DNA from: Myxococcota bacterium
Lineage (GTDB): Bacteria > Myxococcota_A > UBA9160 > UBA4427
Reading direction: 5' to 3'
Length of the DNA: 64,000 nucleotides
NCBI GenBank assembly: GCA_028823175.1
Contig: JAPKBZ010000003.1
Location: 40,838-104,837 of the forward strand
A model generated the notes under the pieces. The model saw nothing but the letters and a program-made list of their open reading frames with translations. It was not told the DNA's origin and did no database searches. The translations under genes and the position numbers were made by a program. Positions 41,929 through 49,987 of this stretch are shown in pieces. Position 1 is the stretch's first letter. The number at the start of each line of letters is the position of its first letter.

Positions 41929-43734
41929 ATGCTTGGACTAGCCCGCCCGAGAATTCTGAGAGCCCGAATCGCGAAGTGGGGCCGCCTGTCTGCCCTCACA
42001 CTCATTGTCCTTTTGTACCCATTGCCCTCGGGCGCCGTGGCCCCCTTTACCGATCACGATGTCGTTATCGTCGGAGCCGGAGCGGCGGGCCTCTACGCCG
42101 CCTATACCCTGGATAACCTGGGCTATGACGCGTTGGTTATCGAAGCCCGACACGAACACGGTGGCCGTATCGGTTCCCACATGCTCGGAGACGTCCGTAT
42201 AGAGGAGGGCGCCGAGGAACTCTACGGATCCCAAAATAATTTCGTTTTCGACGATATCAAGGCGCTCTACGGAACCGGCGCGCAGGTCAGGATATTCAAG
42301 GGGGGCTCGACCCAGGATCAGCTCATCTCGATGGACGGCGGAAGCACCTGCTGGGCCGATACAGGCAATTGCTACCTCGACGCGGACATCGATAAATATT
42401 GGGCGTTCTCCAGCGACGTGTGGACTCACGACAATGACCCAACAGATCCACTCGTTTCGACTTATCTCGCCAACATCTTGGGAGTCGGTCCTACGAACCG
42501 GGCGTACCATCTCTATCAGGCCGCCTCACCCGCGGGCGAGTACGGAACCACGGTAAAACGCCTGGGGCTGCGATCGCTCTCACGCGAGGGGAATGCCTGG
42601 CCGCTCTCCGAGCGACTCTACGGGCTCGGCCCCGTGGGCTATCGAGACGCGCTCGATGCGCTCTATTTCGGATCATTGGTTCCGAACGTGGTTTATAACA
42701 GCCCGGTCACAGTCATCGATACGACGGGGCCCAAACCTGTCGCCCTCGATGCCAACGGCGTCTACCACTACGCAAACGCGATCATCGTGACCGTGTCCAT
42801 CGGGGTCCTTCAAGCAGAAATCATCGACTTCATTCCAGATCTTCCCGCGGCCAAAGTCACGGCCTACAACACCATAGGCATGGGGAAGGGAATGAAAATT
42901 TCCCTTCGCTTCAACAACGCTTTCTGGAACGAAGCCAAGATGATGGATGTCATCACCGAGGGGCCGACGGCTCAGTGCTGGAATCCCGGAAAATATCAAG
43001 TGGGCACAGCAGACCATGTCCTGACCTGTTTCATCATGGGCGAGAACTCGGAATTCATGGAGGCTTTACCCACCGATGCCGCCCGGCTCAACCAGGCCCT
43101 GACCGATCTCGATCAAGTCTTCGCCGGCCTCGCCGCGCCCGCTTTCATCGAAGGCGTCGTGAACAACTGGAGCGCGGATCCCTATATCCGCGGGAGCTAC
43201 TCGTTCCCCGCCCCAGGCACCCGGCCGGGCGGGACCACCATGCGGGAGGTCCTCGCCCAGCCTGTCGGGAGCGAACTCTACTTTGCAGGCGAAGCCACCC
43301 ACAATACGGCGCCTTCAACCGTGCCCGGGGCGCTACAGTCGGGCGAGCGGGCGGGCCAGGAAGCTCATGGCCAATTGGGGGGTCCCCCGTCGCCCGCGAC
43401 CCCCTCGAGCCTCTTTTCGGCGTCGACTGAATCGGGCTCCCCTCCCCTGGATGTGATTTTCACCGATCTCTCGACCCCACTCGCCACTTCCTGGCTCTGG
43501 GATTTCGGCGACGATGAGTCCTCCAATAGCCAAAACCCCAGCCATCAGTATGTAGTCGCTGGCACCTATACGGTCAGCCTGACCACCTCCAATGCCGCCG
43601 GCACCCACACGCTTGTCCAGCCGAGCCTCATCGCTGTTCCCGAGCCGGCTAGCCTCGCCCTATGGCTCTCCGGAGTCGCCGGCCTCGGCTTTCTGGCCCG
43701 GCGCAGGGAACAACGCCCAGTGCGGGCTGGCTGA
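41929..43734 (+). CDS. Secreted flavin amine oxidase with PKD domain and PEP-CTERM signal
   Basis: A 601-residue protein. A signal peptide (about 12-38) precedes a flavin-containing amine oxidase domain: FAD-binding VVIVGAGAAGLYAAY (Gly49-Gly54), VIEARHEHGGRIGSH, a middle helical substrate domain, and the C-terminal FAD motif ELYFAGEATHNTAPSTVPGAL. Residues about 485-565 form a PKD-type domain (PPLDVIFTDLS, WLWDFGDDES, YTVSLTTSNAAGTH). The protein ends in AVPEPASLALWLSGVAGLGF followed by RRREQR, a textbook PEP-CTERM sorting signal read by exosortase. It is therefore a surface-bound oxidase of primary or polyamines, releasing aldehyde and H2O2. No exosortase gene is in the window. Confidence 0.92.
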   Translation: MLGLARPRILRARIAKWGRLSALTLIVLLYPLPSGAVAPFTDHDVVIVGAGAAGLYAAYTLDNLGYDALVIEARHEHGGRIGSHMLGDVRIEEGAEELYGSQNNFVFDDIKALYGTGAQVRIFKGGSTQDQLISMDGGSTCWADTGNCYLDADIDKYWAFSSDVWTHDNDPTDPLVSTYLANILGVGPTNRAYHLYQAASPAGEYGTTVKRLGLRSLSREGNAWPLSERLYGLGPVGYRDALDALYFGSLVPNVVYNSPVTVIDTTGPKPVALDANGVYHYANAIIVTVSIGVLQAEIIDFIPDLPAAKVTAYNTIGMGKGMKISLRFNNAFWNEAKMMDVITEGPTAQCWNPGKYQVGTADHVLTCFIMGENSEFMEALPTDAARLNQALTDLDQVFAGLAAPAFIEGVVNNWSADPYIRGSYSFPAPGTRPGGTTMREVLAQPVGSELYFAGEATHNTAPSTVPGALQSGERAGQEAHGQLGGPPSPATPSSLFSASTESGSPPLDVIFTDLSTPLATSWLWDFGDDESSNSQNPSHQYVVAGTYTVSLTTSNAAGTHTLVQPSLIAVPEPASLALWLSGVAGLGFLARRREQRPVRAG

Positions 43735-43858
43735 CTGACTGGCCAAAACTCCCTGATCGCCAGAATTAGCTCGCTCGCGATCGGTGAAAACGTTCGGATT
43801 TGCTAGGGTCGGCCCACCAATTCACCCACCGACCCTTCGGCATAACAAAGGAGTCCCC

Positions 43859-44521
43859 ATGAAGATCGGCAAGCTGCTGATAGCCCTCACGGCCACAATG
43901 CTTTTGGCCTCGAGTGCGGCGGCCCAGAATAACTTCAACTACCCCAAACCTTACGTCCAACTCGCGGGACTTTACGCCGCCTGCAACTTGAACGGTTTCA
44001 ATGCGCCCGGAGACTGCAGCGACAATTTCGACAGCTCCTTTGGTTTCAATTTCCGAGGGGGAGCGCGACTCAACCGCTGGTTTGCCGTAGAGGGACAGGT
44101 CGAGTGGGTCTCGGGATTCGACGCCACGTCGAAGGGGATCGCGACCTTTAACGAAATTGATCCAGGTCTCGGTCTCACAAGTGCCTCGGTCGACTCGGTC
44201 GCCTATACGATCAATGCTCGCCTCTACCTGACCGAGGGCCGAATTCAGCCCTACGCCATTGCTGGAATCGGCGGCCAGAATTCCTGGCTCGACACCAACC
44301 TCGGGAACAGCGACACCTTCACGTCATTCATCGGCCGATTCGGCGCGGGAGTCGATCTTTACTTGACCGAGAATCTCGCCCTGACCGGCGAGTTCACCTA
44401 CGTGGCGGCCACCGAAGCCACTGCGCGCTATTACGACTGGTATAACGTCTGGACGACCAGTAGCGGCATCGACCCGAGCTACATGGCGGTGAGCTGGGGC
44501 CTCTTGTACTCGTTCTACTAA
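43859..44521 (+). CDS. Outer-membrane beta-barrel protein (OmpA/OmpX-like fold)
   Basis: A 220-residue protein from ATG 43859, which follows an aaaggag site; the upstream frame adds no protein character. The signal peptide is MKIGKLLIALTATMLLASSAAAQ. The mature chain has eight alternating strands typical of small porin-like barrels (YVQLAGLYAAC, FGFNFRGGARLNRWFAVEG, VAYTINARLYL, QPYAIAGIGGQ, FIGRFGAGVDLYLTENLALTGEFTYVAA) and ends with an aromatic residue, YSFY, as needed for outer-membrane insertion. It resembles the outer membrane protein beta-barrel domain family. A structural or attachment role is likely; no transport substrate is evident. Confidence 0.85.
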   Translation: MKIGKLLIALTATMLLASSAAAQNNFNYPKPYVQLAGLYAACNLNGFNAPGDCSDNFDSSFGFNFRGGARLNRWFAVEGQVEWVSGFDATSKGIATFNEIDPGLGLTSASVDSVAYTINARLYLTEGRIQPYAIAGIGGQNSWLDTNLGNSDTFTSFIGRFGAGVDLYLTENLALTGEFTYVAATEATARYYDWYNVWTTSSGIDPSYMAVSWGLLYSFY

Positions 44522-44567
44522 GGCCTCTCGAGCAGGAACTCACGGGCGAGAACATCGCGATCCATTC

Positions 44568-44613
44568 GTCTCAGCCGGGCCTTGAAGACGCGCCTTCAGC
44601 GCCCGGCTGAGAC
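44568..44613. terminator. Bidirectional terminator hairpin between convergent genes
   Basis: A perfect 13-base inverted repeat, gtctcagccgggc at 44568-44580 and its complement at 44601-44613, encloses a 20-base loop that itself contains a smaller inverted repeat (cttgaag/cttcag). It overlaps the last five codons of the minus-strand glucosaminidase and lies 47 bases after the plus-strand barrel gene, so it can end both transcripts. Confidence 0.75.
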
Positions 44614-45522
44614 CACGCGTGCCCACTCGGGCTCGCCCTCCAAAACCGCGTCGTTAAAATCATCGAGCCGATGGCGGCGAATGATCGCGCGCAGCTCGCG
44701 CACATACTCCGCCCCGCGCGCCGAGTAAGCGAGCAACTCTCCAGCCAACTCCGCCCCGGTCACCGGCCGCCCTTCGGCCCGAAGTCGGGCGCGCAGGGCG
44801 CGCAAGCCGGCGTAGGCGCGAGACCCATTGAGATTTTCCATATAGGCCCGGGCCGCCTCGCAGATATTGTCGAATTTCGCCAGGCGCACGTCCGCGCCCC
44901 GGGCCAGCATAGAGGGCTGATCGGCACTCGAGGCGTGTTGCCCAAAGAGCGCATTTCCCTCAATGGCGAATCGAGAACGGCCCCAACCGCTCTCTTCCGC
45001 GGCTTGGGCGAGAACCAGACTCACGGGCACTTCGTCCACCCGCTCCAGCAACCCGGAAATCGGCTCAGCGGGTGCTCCATACCGCTTCGAAAGTGCGTCC
45101 ACGAACTCGGTGTCTTCCCTGCGCCGCTCGGCCGGCGGGCCGAGCGCAAGCAACCGGGCGCGGTCAGCCGCCAGCCCCCTATTCACCTGCAGCGCCGAGG
45201 GCAACAGAATGCGCAGAAAAAGATCGACTCGATGGGCCGGCAAATCATTCAAATCGCCCGGCAATCGATCGACCTGAATCGCCGGCACTCGGCCGCTCCC
45301 CCTCAATCTCTCGAGTGAACCGCCGTGTTCACCGAAGAAAAGATAGAGCCCCTGAGCTGAATCCAGGGTGCTCGCCGGCGGCCCTTCGAGGGAGCAACCC
45401 TTTTCCCCGGCCAGTACATCGAATTGAATCAAGAGGCAAAGCAAACTCGACAGACAGACGATTCGCAAAGACCTTCTCACCCACTTATTTGAGTGCCCTC
45501 TCCAAAATCCTGGCGAACCCAT
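44596..45522 (-). CDS. Bax-like peptidoglycan glucosaminidase (GH73-type)
   Basis: A 308-residue exported protein with a signal sequence at about 16-39 (SLRIVCLSSLLCLLIQFDVLAG). The catalytic region matches Bax/mannosyl-glycoprotein endo-beta-N-acetylglucosaminidase proteins: RYGAPAEPISGLLERVDEVP, then SLVLAQAAEESGWGRSRFA with the catalytic Glu and GNALFGQ, then FDNICEAARAYMENLN and LLAYSARGAEYVRELRAII. It should cleave GlcNAc-MurNAc bonds in the periplasm during wall growth or remodelling. The N-terminal ~100 residues form a helical domain common in this family. The Nudix gene follows upstream on the same strand, 109 bases away. Confidence 0.88.
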   Translation of the reverse strand: MGSPGFWRGHSNKWVRRSLRIVCLSSLLCLLIQFDVLAGEKGCSLEGPPASTLDSAQGLYLFFGEHGGSLERLRGSGRVPAIQVDRLPGDLNDLPAHRVDLFLRILLPSALQVNRGLAADRARLLALGPPAERRREDTEFVDALSKRYGAPAEPISGLLERVDEVPVSLVLAQAAEESGWGRSRFAIEGNALFGQHASSADQPSMLARGADVRLAKFDNICEAARAYMENLNGSRAYAGLRALRARLRAEGRPVTGAELAGELLAYSARGAEYVRELRAIIRRHRLDDFNDAVLEGEPEWARVVSAGR

Positions 45523-45631
45523 ACCCTACCCCCCTACCCCTAATAACCACGGTGTCAGGTTCTCCATGAACCCGATCATCAGTTCAATCGAGGCGCAGAT
45601 CATACAAAAAAAAGCGGGACCACAGCGGGGC

Positions 45632-46429
45632 CTAGATCTCGCCGACAACGGATTTTCCGTGTTTGAAGTAGACGAAGGGCCCCTTATCCTCGGGTCGATG
45701 TCCATTCTCGAGCCGCCTCCCCACCTCCCCGAGAACCATCCGGGTGATATTCGGCAATTCCAATGCCTGAGCCTGCTCCAAGGTCACCCAATGGAGTTCC
45801 AGGAGTTCGCCCGATCCACCGGACCTTGGCTCGCCTTGGATCAAGTCCACATCGGCCATAAAAAAGCGGGCATCGAATCGACGATTTCTGTAGGGCGGGG
45901 TAATGGCTCTCGCCACCAAGTGCAGCGTGTCCAGACGAGGATTGATCCCGTGCTCGAGAAAATCATTCCATTGGGGAGATCGACTCACCAACGTCGGGGA
46001 ATCGGGCTCGCCCAGGACCAGACCCGTTTCTTCGAACGTTTCGCGAATCGCCGCCATCGCCAGAGCTCGCGCGCGAGTTTCCGATACGCTCAGGCTCAGG
46101 CGCTTCAGAACGGCCGGATGCAAGTCGAGGGGCGGCCTCAGCCGACCGTCCCCGGGGTCGACCTTCCCCCCCGGAAACACGAACTTATTGGGCATAAATT
46201 TGTGCCCGGCTGAGCGCTTGCCCATTAAAACCTGGGGACCCTCGCTGGCCTGGCGCACAAGAATCAGGGTCGCTGCGTCCTTGGGGCGAACGGCCCTCCC
46301 TCGCGAACGAATCTCGGCCTTGGAGATGTAGTTGGGATCGTGGCCACCTGAGTCAGACAAGTCGTAGACCTTCCTAAAGAGGCTTTTCAAAAATCCATAT
46401 GCGGGGTGACCCGATCGCCCGCCACCCAC
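45632..46429 (-). CDS. Nudix hydrolase
   Basis: A 265-residue cytosolic protein. The start is uncertain: the first ~45 residues have little fold character and the Nudix domain begins near KDAATLILVRQ. The Nudix box is recognisable: FVFPGGKVDPGD, a 25-residue insertion, then AMAAIRETFEETGLVLGE with the metal-binding REtfEE. The insertion between the glycines and the helix is typical of the NUDT8/NUDT19-like (RP2p) group that acts on coenzyme A and acyl-CoA. Hydrolysis of CoA derivatives is thus the best guess and would fit the many acyl-CoA genes nearby. Confidence 0.85.
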   Translation of the reverse strand: MGGGRSGHPAYGFLKSLFRKVYDLSDSGGHDPNYISKAEIRSRGRAVRPKDAATLILVRQASEGPQVLMGKRSAGHKFMPNKFVFPGGKVDPGDGRLRPPLDLHPAVLKRLSLSVSETRARALAMAAIRETFEETGLVLGEPDSPTLVSRSPQWNDFLEHGINPRLDTLHLVARAITPPYRNRRFDARFFMADVDLIQGEPRSGGSGELLELHWVTLEQAQALELPNITRMVLGEVGRRLENGHRPEDKGPFVYFKHGKSVVGEI

Positions 46430-46488
46430 CCTTGCCTCGACAAGCTACCGATCCGAGGCCATAGTAGGCCAATGTTCTGGGGAAAAAT

Positions 46489-47511
46489 ATGACGAGAGAA
46501 CGGGTCCGCTTCGGTCTCTGGTATGACTTCAGGCATCCAGCTCCACGAGCCGAGTCCTTCGAATCCTTTTACTCGTCCTGCCTGGAGCAAATCGCGTGGG
46601 CCGAAGAACTGGGCTTTGAGTCCGTGTGGCTCACCGAGCACCATTTCTGCGAAGACGGCTACACCCCTTCGCCTCTGGTCATTGCCGGCGCCATCGCGGC
46701 GCGAACGCGATCCATGCGGATCGGCACCAACCTGATGCTTCTCCCCATCGCCGACCCCATCCGCGTTGCGGAGGACGCCGCTGCGGTGAGCATCCTCTCA
46801 GGCGGACGCTTCGATCTGGGAGTGGGCCTGGGCTACCGCCAACTGGAATTCGACGAGTTCAAGGTTCCGATCCGAAACCGTCCCAGCCGAATGGAAGAAG
46901 GGGTCGAAATTATTCGGCGAGCCTGGCGAGGCGAACCCATCCGTTTTTCCGGCCGGCGATTCGAGATCGGCGATGTAGCCGTAGGACCGGTCCCGGAGCA
47001 CCCGCCCCGGATCCTGATGGGCGGAATGTCCGAACCCGCAATTCATCGGGCGGCCCGAATCGGCGATGGCTTCCTCTCCACCGGGGGCATCGGGCACGAC
47101 ATCTACCGCGCTGCCCTTGCCGCCGAGGGGCGCAGCGGTGAAATTTTCGCTGGCCACTGGGCAATCATCTCCCCTGATCCCGAGGCAGAGGCCCGGAAAC
47201 TCGAACCCCATATTCTCTACCAAGCCAATAACTACATCGACTGGGGAGCCTTCGGGCCTCCCGGCGAGGTGCCCCGCTTTCCCACCGGAAAGGATGCCCT
47301 CAATGAAGGGCTCTACGAGTGCTGGGATGCCAATACGGCGATCAAGGAGTTGACCCGATTCTTGCGGGATTCCCCCGAGATTCGCGACGTCCATTTCTGG
47401 GCCCAATTCCCGGGCGAACCCGTCGAGAGCGGCAGTCGGCGGATCCAATACATGGCGTCAGAGGTACTCCCCGAAGTCCGAAAGGCCCTGGAGATAAGCG
47501 GCGAGAGCTGA
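46489..47511 (+). CDS. LLM-class flavin-dependent oxidoreductase
   Basis: A 340-residue luciferase-like monooxygenase. The TIM-barrel family signatures are clear: IAWAEELGFESVWLTEHHF (with the His-His near residue 48), SPLVIAGAIAARTRSMRIGTNLMLLP, RVAEDAAAVSILSGGRFDLGVGLGY, RPSRMEEGVEIIRRAW and PRILMGGMSEPAIHRAARIGDGFL. Such proteins use reduced FMN or F420. The DGYTPSPL and long FEVG-like segment resemble actinobacterial and deltaproteobacterial members acting on alkanes, lipids or xenobiotics; no specific substrate can be assigned. It is divergent from the Nudix gene and convergent with the SDR gene at 47575. Confidence 0.9.
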   Translation: MTRERVRFGLWYDFRHPAPRAESFESFYSSCLEQIAWAEELGFESVWLTEHHFCEDGYTPSPLVIAGAIAARTRSMRIGTNLMLLPIADPIRVAEDAAAVSILSGGRFDLGVGLGYRQLEFDEFKVPIRNRPSRMEEGVEIIRRAWRGEPIRFSGRRFEIGDVAVGPVPEHPPRILMGGMSEPAIHRAARIGDGFLSTGGIGHDIYRAALAAEGRSGEIFAGHWAIISPDPEAEARKLEPHILYQANNYIDWGAFGPPGEVPRFPTGKDALNEGLYECWDANTAIKELTRFLRDSPEIRDVHFWAQFPGEPVESGSRRIQYMASEVLPEVRKALEISGES

Positions 47512-47574
47512 ACGTCTATCGCGCCATGCGAAAGAAGGCGTGTGTTGTGAAATTTCGAGTGATCGACTTGGCCT

Positions 47575-48342
47575 CTATGCGTCGATGACATTCGATCGCA
47601 CGAGCACCCCCCCATCGACGACCAAATCGTGCCCCGTTACAAAGGACGATTTTTCCGAGCAGAGGTAGACCACGGCGTCGGCGATCTCCTCGGGCTCGGC
47701 CAAGCGTCCCATGGCGTGCGCGTTCAGCGTCTTCTCCCGAAGCTCGGGCATCTTGTCGAGATAAAATTCCATGCCCCCAGAGCGAATTCCCCCCGGGCAG
47801 ACCGTATTCACCCTAACCCCCCGGCGAGCGTATTCCACGGCCGCCGCCTTACTGAGAGCGATCACACCGCCCTTCGCCGCCGCATACGCCGATTGAAAAT
47901 ACTCGCCCCGCAGACCCGAAACCGACGCAATGTTGACGATGGCTCCCCCGCCCGAGGCCTCAATGAGAGGGAGCTGGTATTTCATACAGAGCCAGACACC
48001 CCTCAGCGTCACCCCCATGCAGCGATCCCACTCGTCCTCGTCCAACTCGGTCAACGGTTTGCTCAGCGTACCCAGGGCCGCATTATTGGACACCGCATGA
48101 AGACCGCCAAAGGCATCGTGAGTTCGCTGGAGAACGGCCTGAATATCCTGTGCACTCGCCATATCCGCCCGGACAAAGAGCCCCTCGCCCCCCTGTGCCC
48201 GGAGACATTCGAGCGATTCATTTCCCCCACTCTCGTCGATATCGGCGATCACCACCTGAGCGCCCTCCCGAGCCAGAGCGAGCACCGTTGCTCGGCCAGT
48301 ACCGGCACCGCCTCCCATGACCAGGGCAACCTTACCCCTCAT
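47575..48342 (-). CDS. Short-chain dehydrogenase/reductase
   Basis: A 255-residue classical SDR with GGGAGTGR (cofactor loop, residues 10-17), VVIADID (Asp suggests NAD over NADP), NNAA, the catalytic Ser in NIASVSGLRGE and YAAAKGG (Tyr-x-x-x-Lys), and the C-terminal SEKSSFVTGHDLVVDGG. It is the third gene of a minus-strand operon: its start overlaps the end of the crotonase gene by 11 bases. Together with the crotonase and SDR upstream it can supply hydration and oxidation steps on acyl-CoA or an alicyclic substrate. Confidence 0.92.
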   Translation of the reverse strand: MRGKVALVMGGGAGTGRATVLALAREGAQVVIADIDESGGNESLECLRAQGGEGLFVRADMASAQDIQAVLQRTHDAFGGLHAVSNNAALGTLSKPLTELDEDEWDRCMGVTLRGVWLCMKYQLPLIEASGGGAIVNIASVSGLRGEYFQSAYAAAKGGVIALSKAAAVEYARRGVRVNTVCPGGIRSGGMEFYLDKMPELREKTLNAHAMGRLAEPEEIADAVVYLCSEKSSFVTGHDLVVDGGVLVRSNVIDA

Positions 48343-49108
48343 CTTTTTTCTCCCTCCGACCCTGCTCGAGCACAGCCTCCCGGCGGGCCCCTATCGCTGC
48401 GCCCAGCGCTCGCTCGGCGGAAGCGATTGATCGCTTCTCTTCCCAGGCCAGCGCTTCCCGATAGGGCATGCCAAAGCCTTCGTCGATCAGCGGCTTGTAT
48501 TGAGCCAGGACTTCGGGCACGCACGCACACATCGCCTCGGCGATCTGCCGCGCACGGGGAAGCAGTTCATCGACGGGCACCACATGGTTTACCAGGCCCC
48601 ACTCATAGGCCTGGCGGGCGAACACGGGCATCCCCGTCAGGGAAATCTCCTTGGCCCGGGATAAACCGATCAGGCGAGGCAATTTCTGACTCAAGCCCCA
48701 TCCCGGCAACATCCCCACCCGAGCGTGGGTATCGGCGAAGCGGGCCTGCTCCGATGCGATCAACACATCGCAGGCCAGAGCCATCTCGAAGCCCCCGGTC
48801 ACCGCATGACCGTTGATCGCACCAATGATGGGGCCAGCGAAGGCTTCCATCGCTCGAGCGACCGTATTATCGGCCTCACCCGCCGCGCTCTGATCGCTCT
48901 CGCCGAGTTCTTTCAGATCGAAACCCGCGCAGAAAGCCTTCCCGCGACCCGTCAGAATCACCACCCGGATACCCTCATCGCGGCGGCACTCTTCAAAAGC
49001 GTCGACAAAATCGCCCCGGAGCTCTCTCGACAGGGCGTTCATGCTCTCGGGGCGGTTCAGTGTCACCACTGCATACCCATCGCATTTTTCCAACAGAACC
49101 TTGTCCAT
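48332..49108 (-). CDS. Crotonase-superfamily protein (enoyl-CoA hydratase-like)
   Basis: A 258-residue crotonase. Family marks: YAVVTLNRPESMNALS, GRGKAFCAGFDLKELG, NGHAVTGGFEMALACD (first catalytic Glu) and ARVGMLPGWGLSQKLPRLIG. The second Glu of classical hydratases, in a PE motif, is replaced (FADTHARVG), so the reaction may be a different one of the superfamily, such as isomerisation, dehalogenation or hydration with one Glu. Two bases separate its start from the stop of the upstream SDR gene and it overlaps the downstream SDR gene, so three genes form one operon. Confidence 0.9.
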   Translation of the reverse strand: MDKVLLEKCDGYAVVTLNRPESMNALSRELRGDFVDAFEECRRDEGIRVVILTGRGKAFCAGFDLKELGESDQSAAGEADNTVARAMEAFAGPIIGAINGHAVTGGFEMALACDVLIASEQARFADTHARVGMLPGWGLSQKLPRLIGLSRAKEISLTGMPVFARQAYEWGLVNHVVPVDELLPRARQIAEAMCACVPEVLAQYKPLIDEGFGMPYREALAWEEKRSIASAERALGAAIGARREAVLEQGRREKKDEG

Positions 49109-49109
49109 C

Positions 49110-49949
49110 TCAACTCTCCAGAAAAGAAGGCACCCGCAAAAAACCGAGTTCCTTGGCGATCGCCGGACCCCGAAGAATCTCCTGGGGCTGCCACTGATCA
49201 GGGGGATCGTTGACCGCCAGCCAAGCCACTACGGCGGCGATCGCGGCGGGACTGCACGGCTTATAGCGTGCCAGTACCTCCTCAGTGATGCCGGCGGCCT
49301 TCATGACCTCGGTCAACACGGTCCCGGGCTCGAGGTTGAATACGCGCAAGCCCGATCCCGGATGTTCTGCACGCAACGAGCCCGCCATCCTGGCCAGAGC
49401 CGCCTTCGAGGACGGGTAAGCAAATCCCCACCCCCCCTGGCGAGCCGCCGCCGGGGGGTTGTTGAAGGCCGTGTAGGAAACCATGTTCATAATCGTCCCC
49501 TCCCCGCGTTCGAGCATCCCTGGCAGAATTGCCTGAACCAGAGCCAGCGGCGTCAGGAGATTCCCCTGATAAATCGCGTCCATCTGCGACCGAGTCACCT
49601 CGAGAACGGTTTCCTGATTGCCTGTCCCCTGGTAGACGGCATTATTGAAGAGCAGATCGATCGGGCCGAAATAATCGATTGCCTCCCCGAGAGCGGAAAG
49701 CATGCTGGCCTCGTCCAAGATATCCGCCTGGAGGCAAAGGGCCTTCCCCCCGGCAGCGCCGACAGCCTCGGCCGTGGCTTCGAGACTCCCTTTTAACGCC
49801 GTACGCATCCCGACGTGATCATGCAGATCGCCTTCCGACCGGGTCCGGGCCGTGATCGCCACTCGATAGCCCTCCCGAGCCAGGGCGACGGCAGACTCCG
49901 CCCCAATCCCGCGACTTGCGCCCGTGATGAAGGCGACCTTTCCACTCAT
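49110..49949 (-). CDS. Short-chain dehydrogenase/reductase
   Basis: A 279-residue SDR, first gene of the SDR-crotonase-SDR operon. It has TGASRGIGAE (cofactor motif), AITARTRSEG (Arg-rich, favouring NADPH), a 20-residue insertion before LFNNAVYQG (NNA motif), the Ser in NMVSYTAF and the catalytic YPSSKAA. The C-terminal part (AAVVAWLAVNDPPDQWQPQEIL) lacks the usual YITG motif, as in larger SDRs of lipid metabolism. A ketoreductase or alcohol dehydrogenase role in a CoA-linked pathway is inferred from its partners. Confidence 0.9.
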   Translation of the reverse strand: MSGKVAFITGASRGIGAESAVALAREGYRVAITARTRSEGDLHDHVGMRTALKGSLEATAEAVGAAGGKALCLQADILDEASMLSALGEAIDYFGPIDLLFNNAVYQGTGNQETVLEVTRSQMDAIYQGNLLTPLALVQAILPGMLERGEGTIMNMVSYTAFNNPPAAARQGGWGFAYPSSKAALARMAGSLRAEHPGSGLRVFNLEPGTVLTEVMKAAGITEEVLARYKPCSPAAIAAVVAWLAVNDPPDQWQPQEILRGPAIAKELGFLRVPSFLES

Positions 49950-49987
49950 CGCGGCATTCTCCCTGCTCTACTCATCCGAAATATCCC

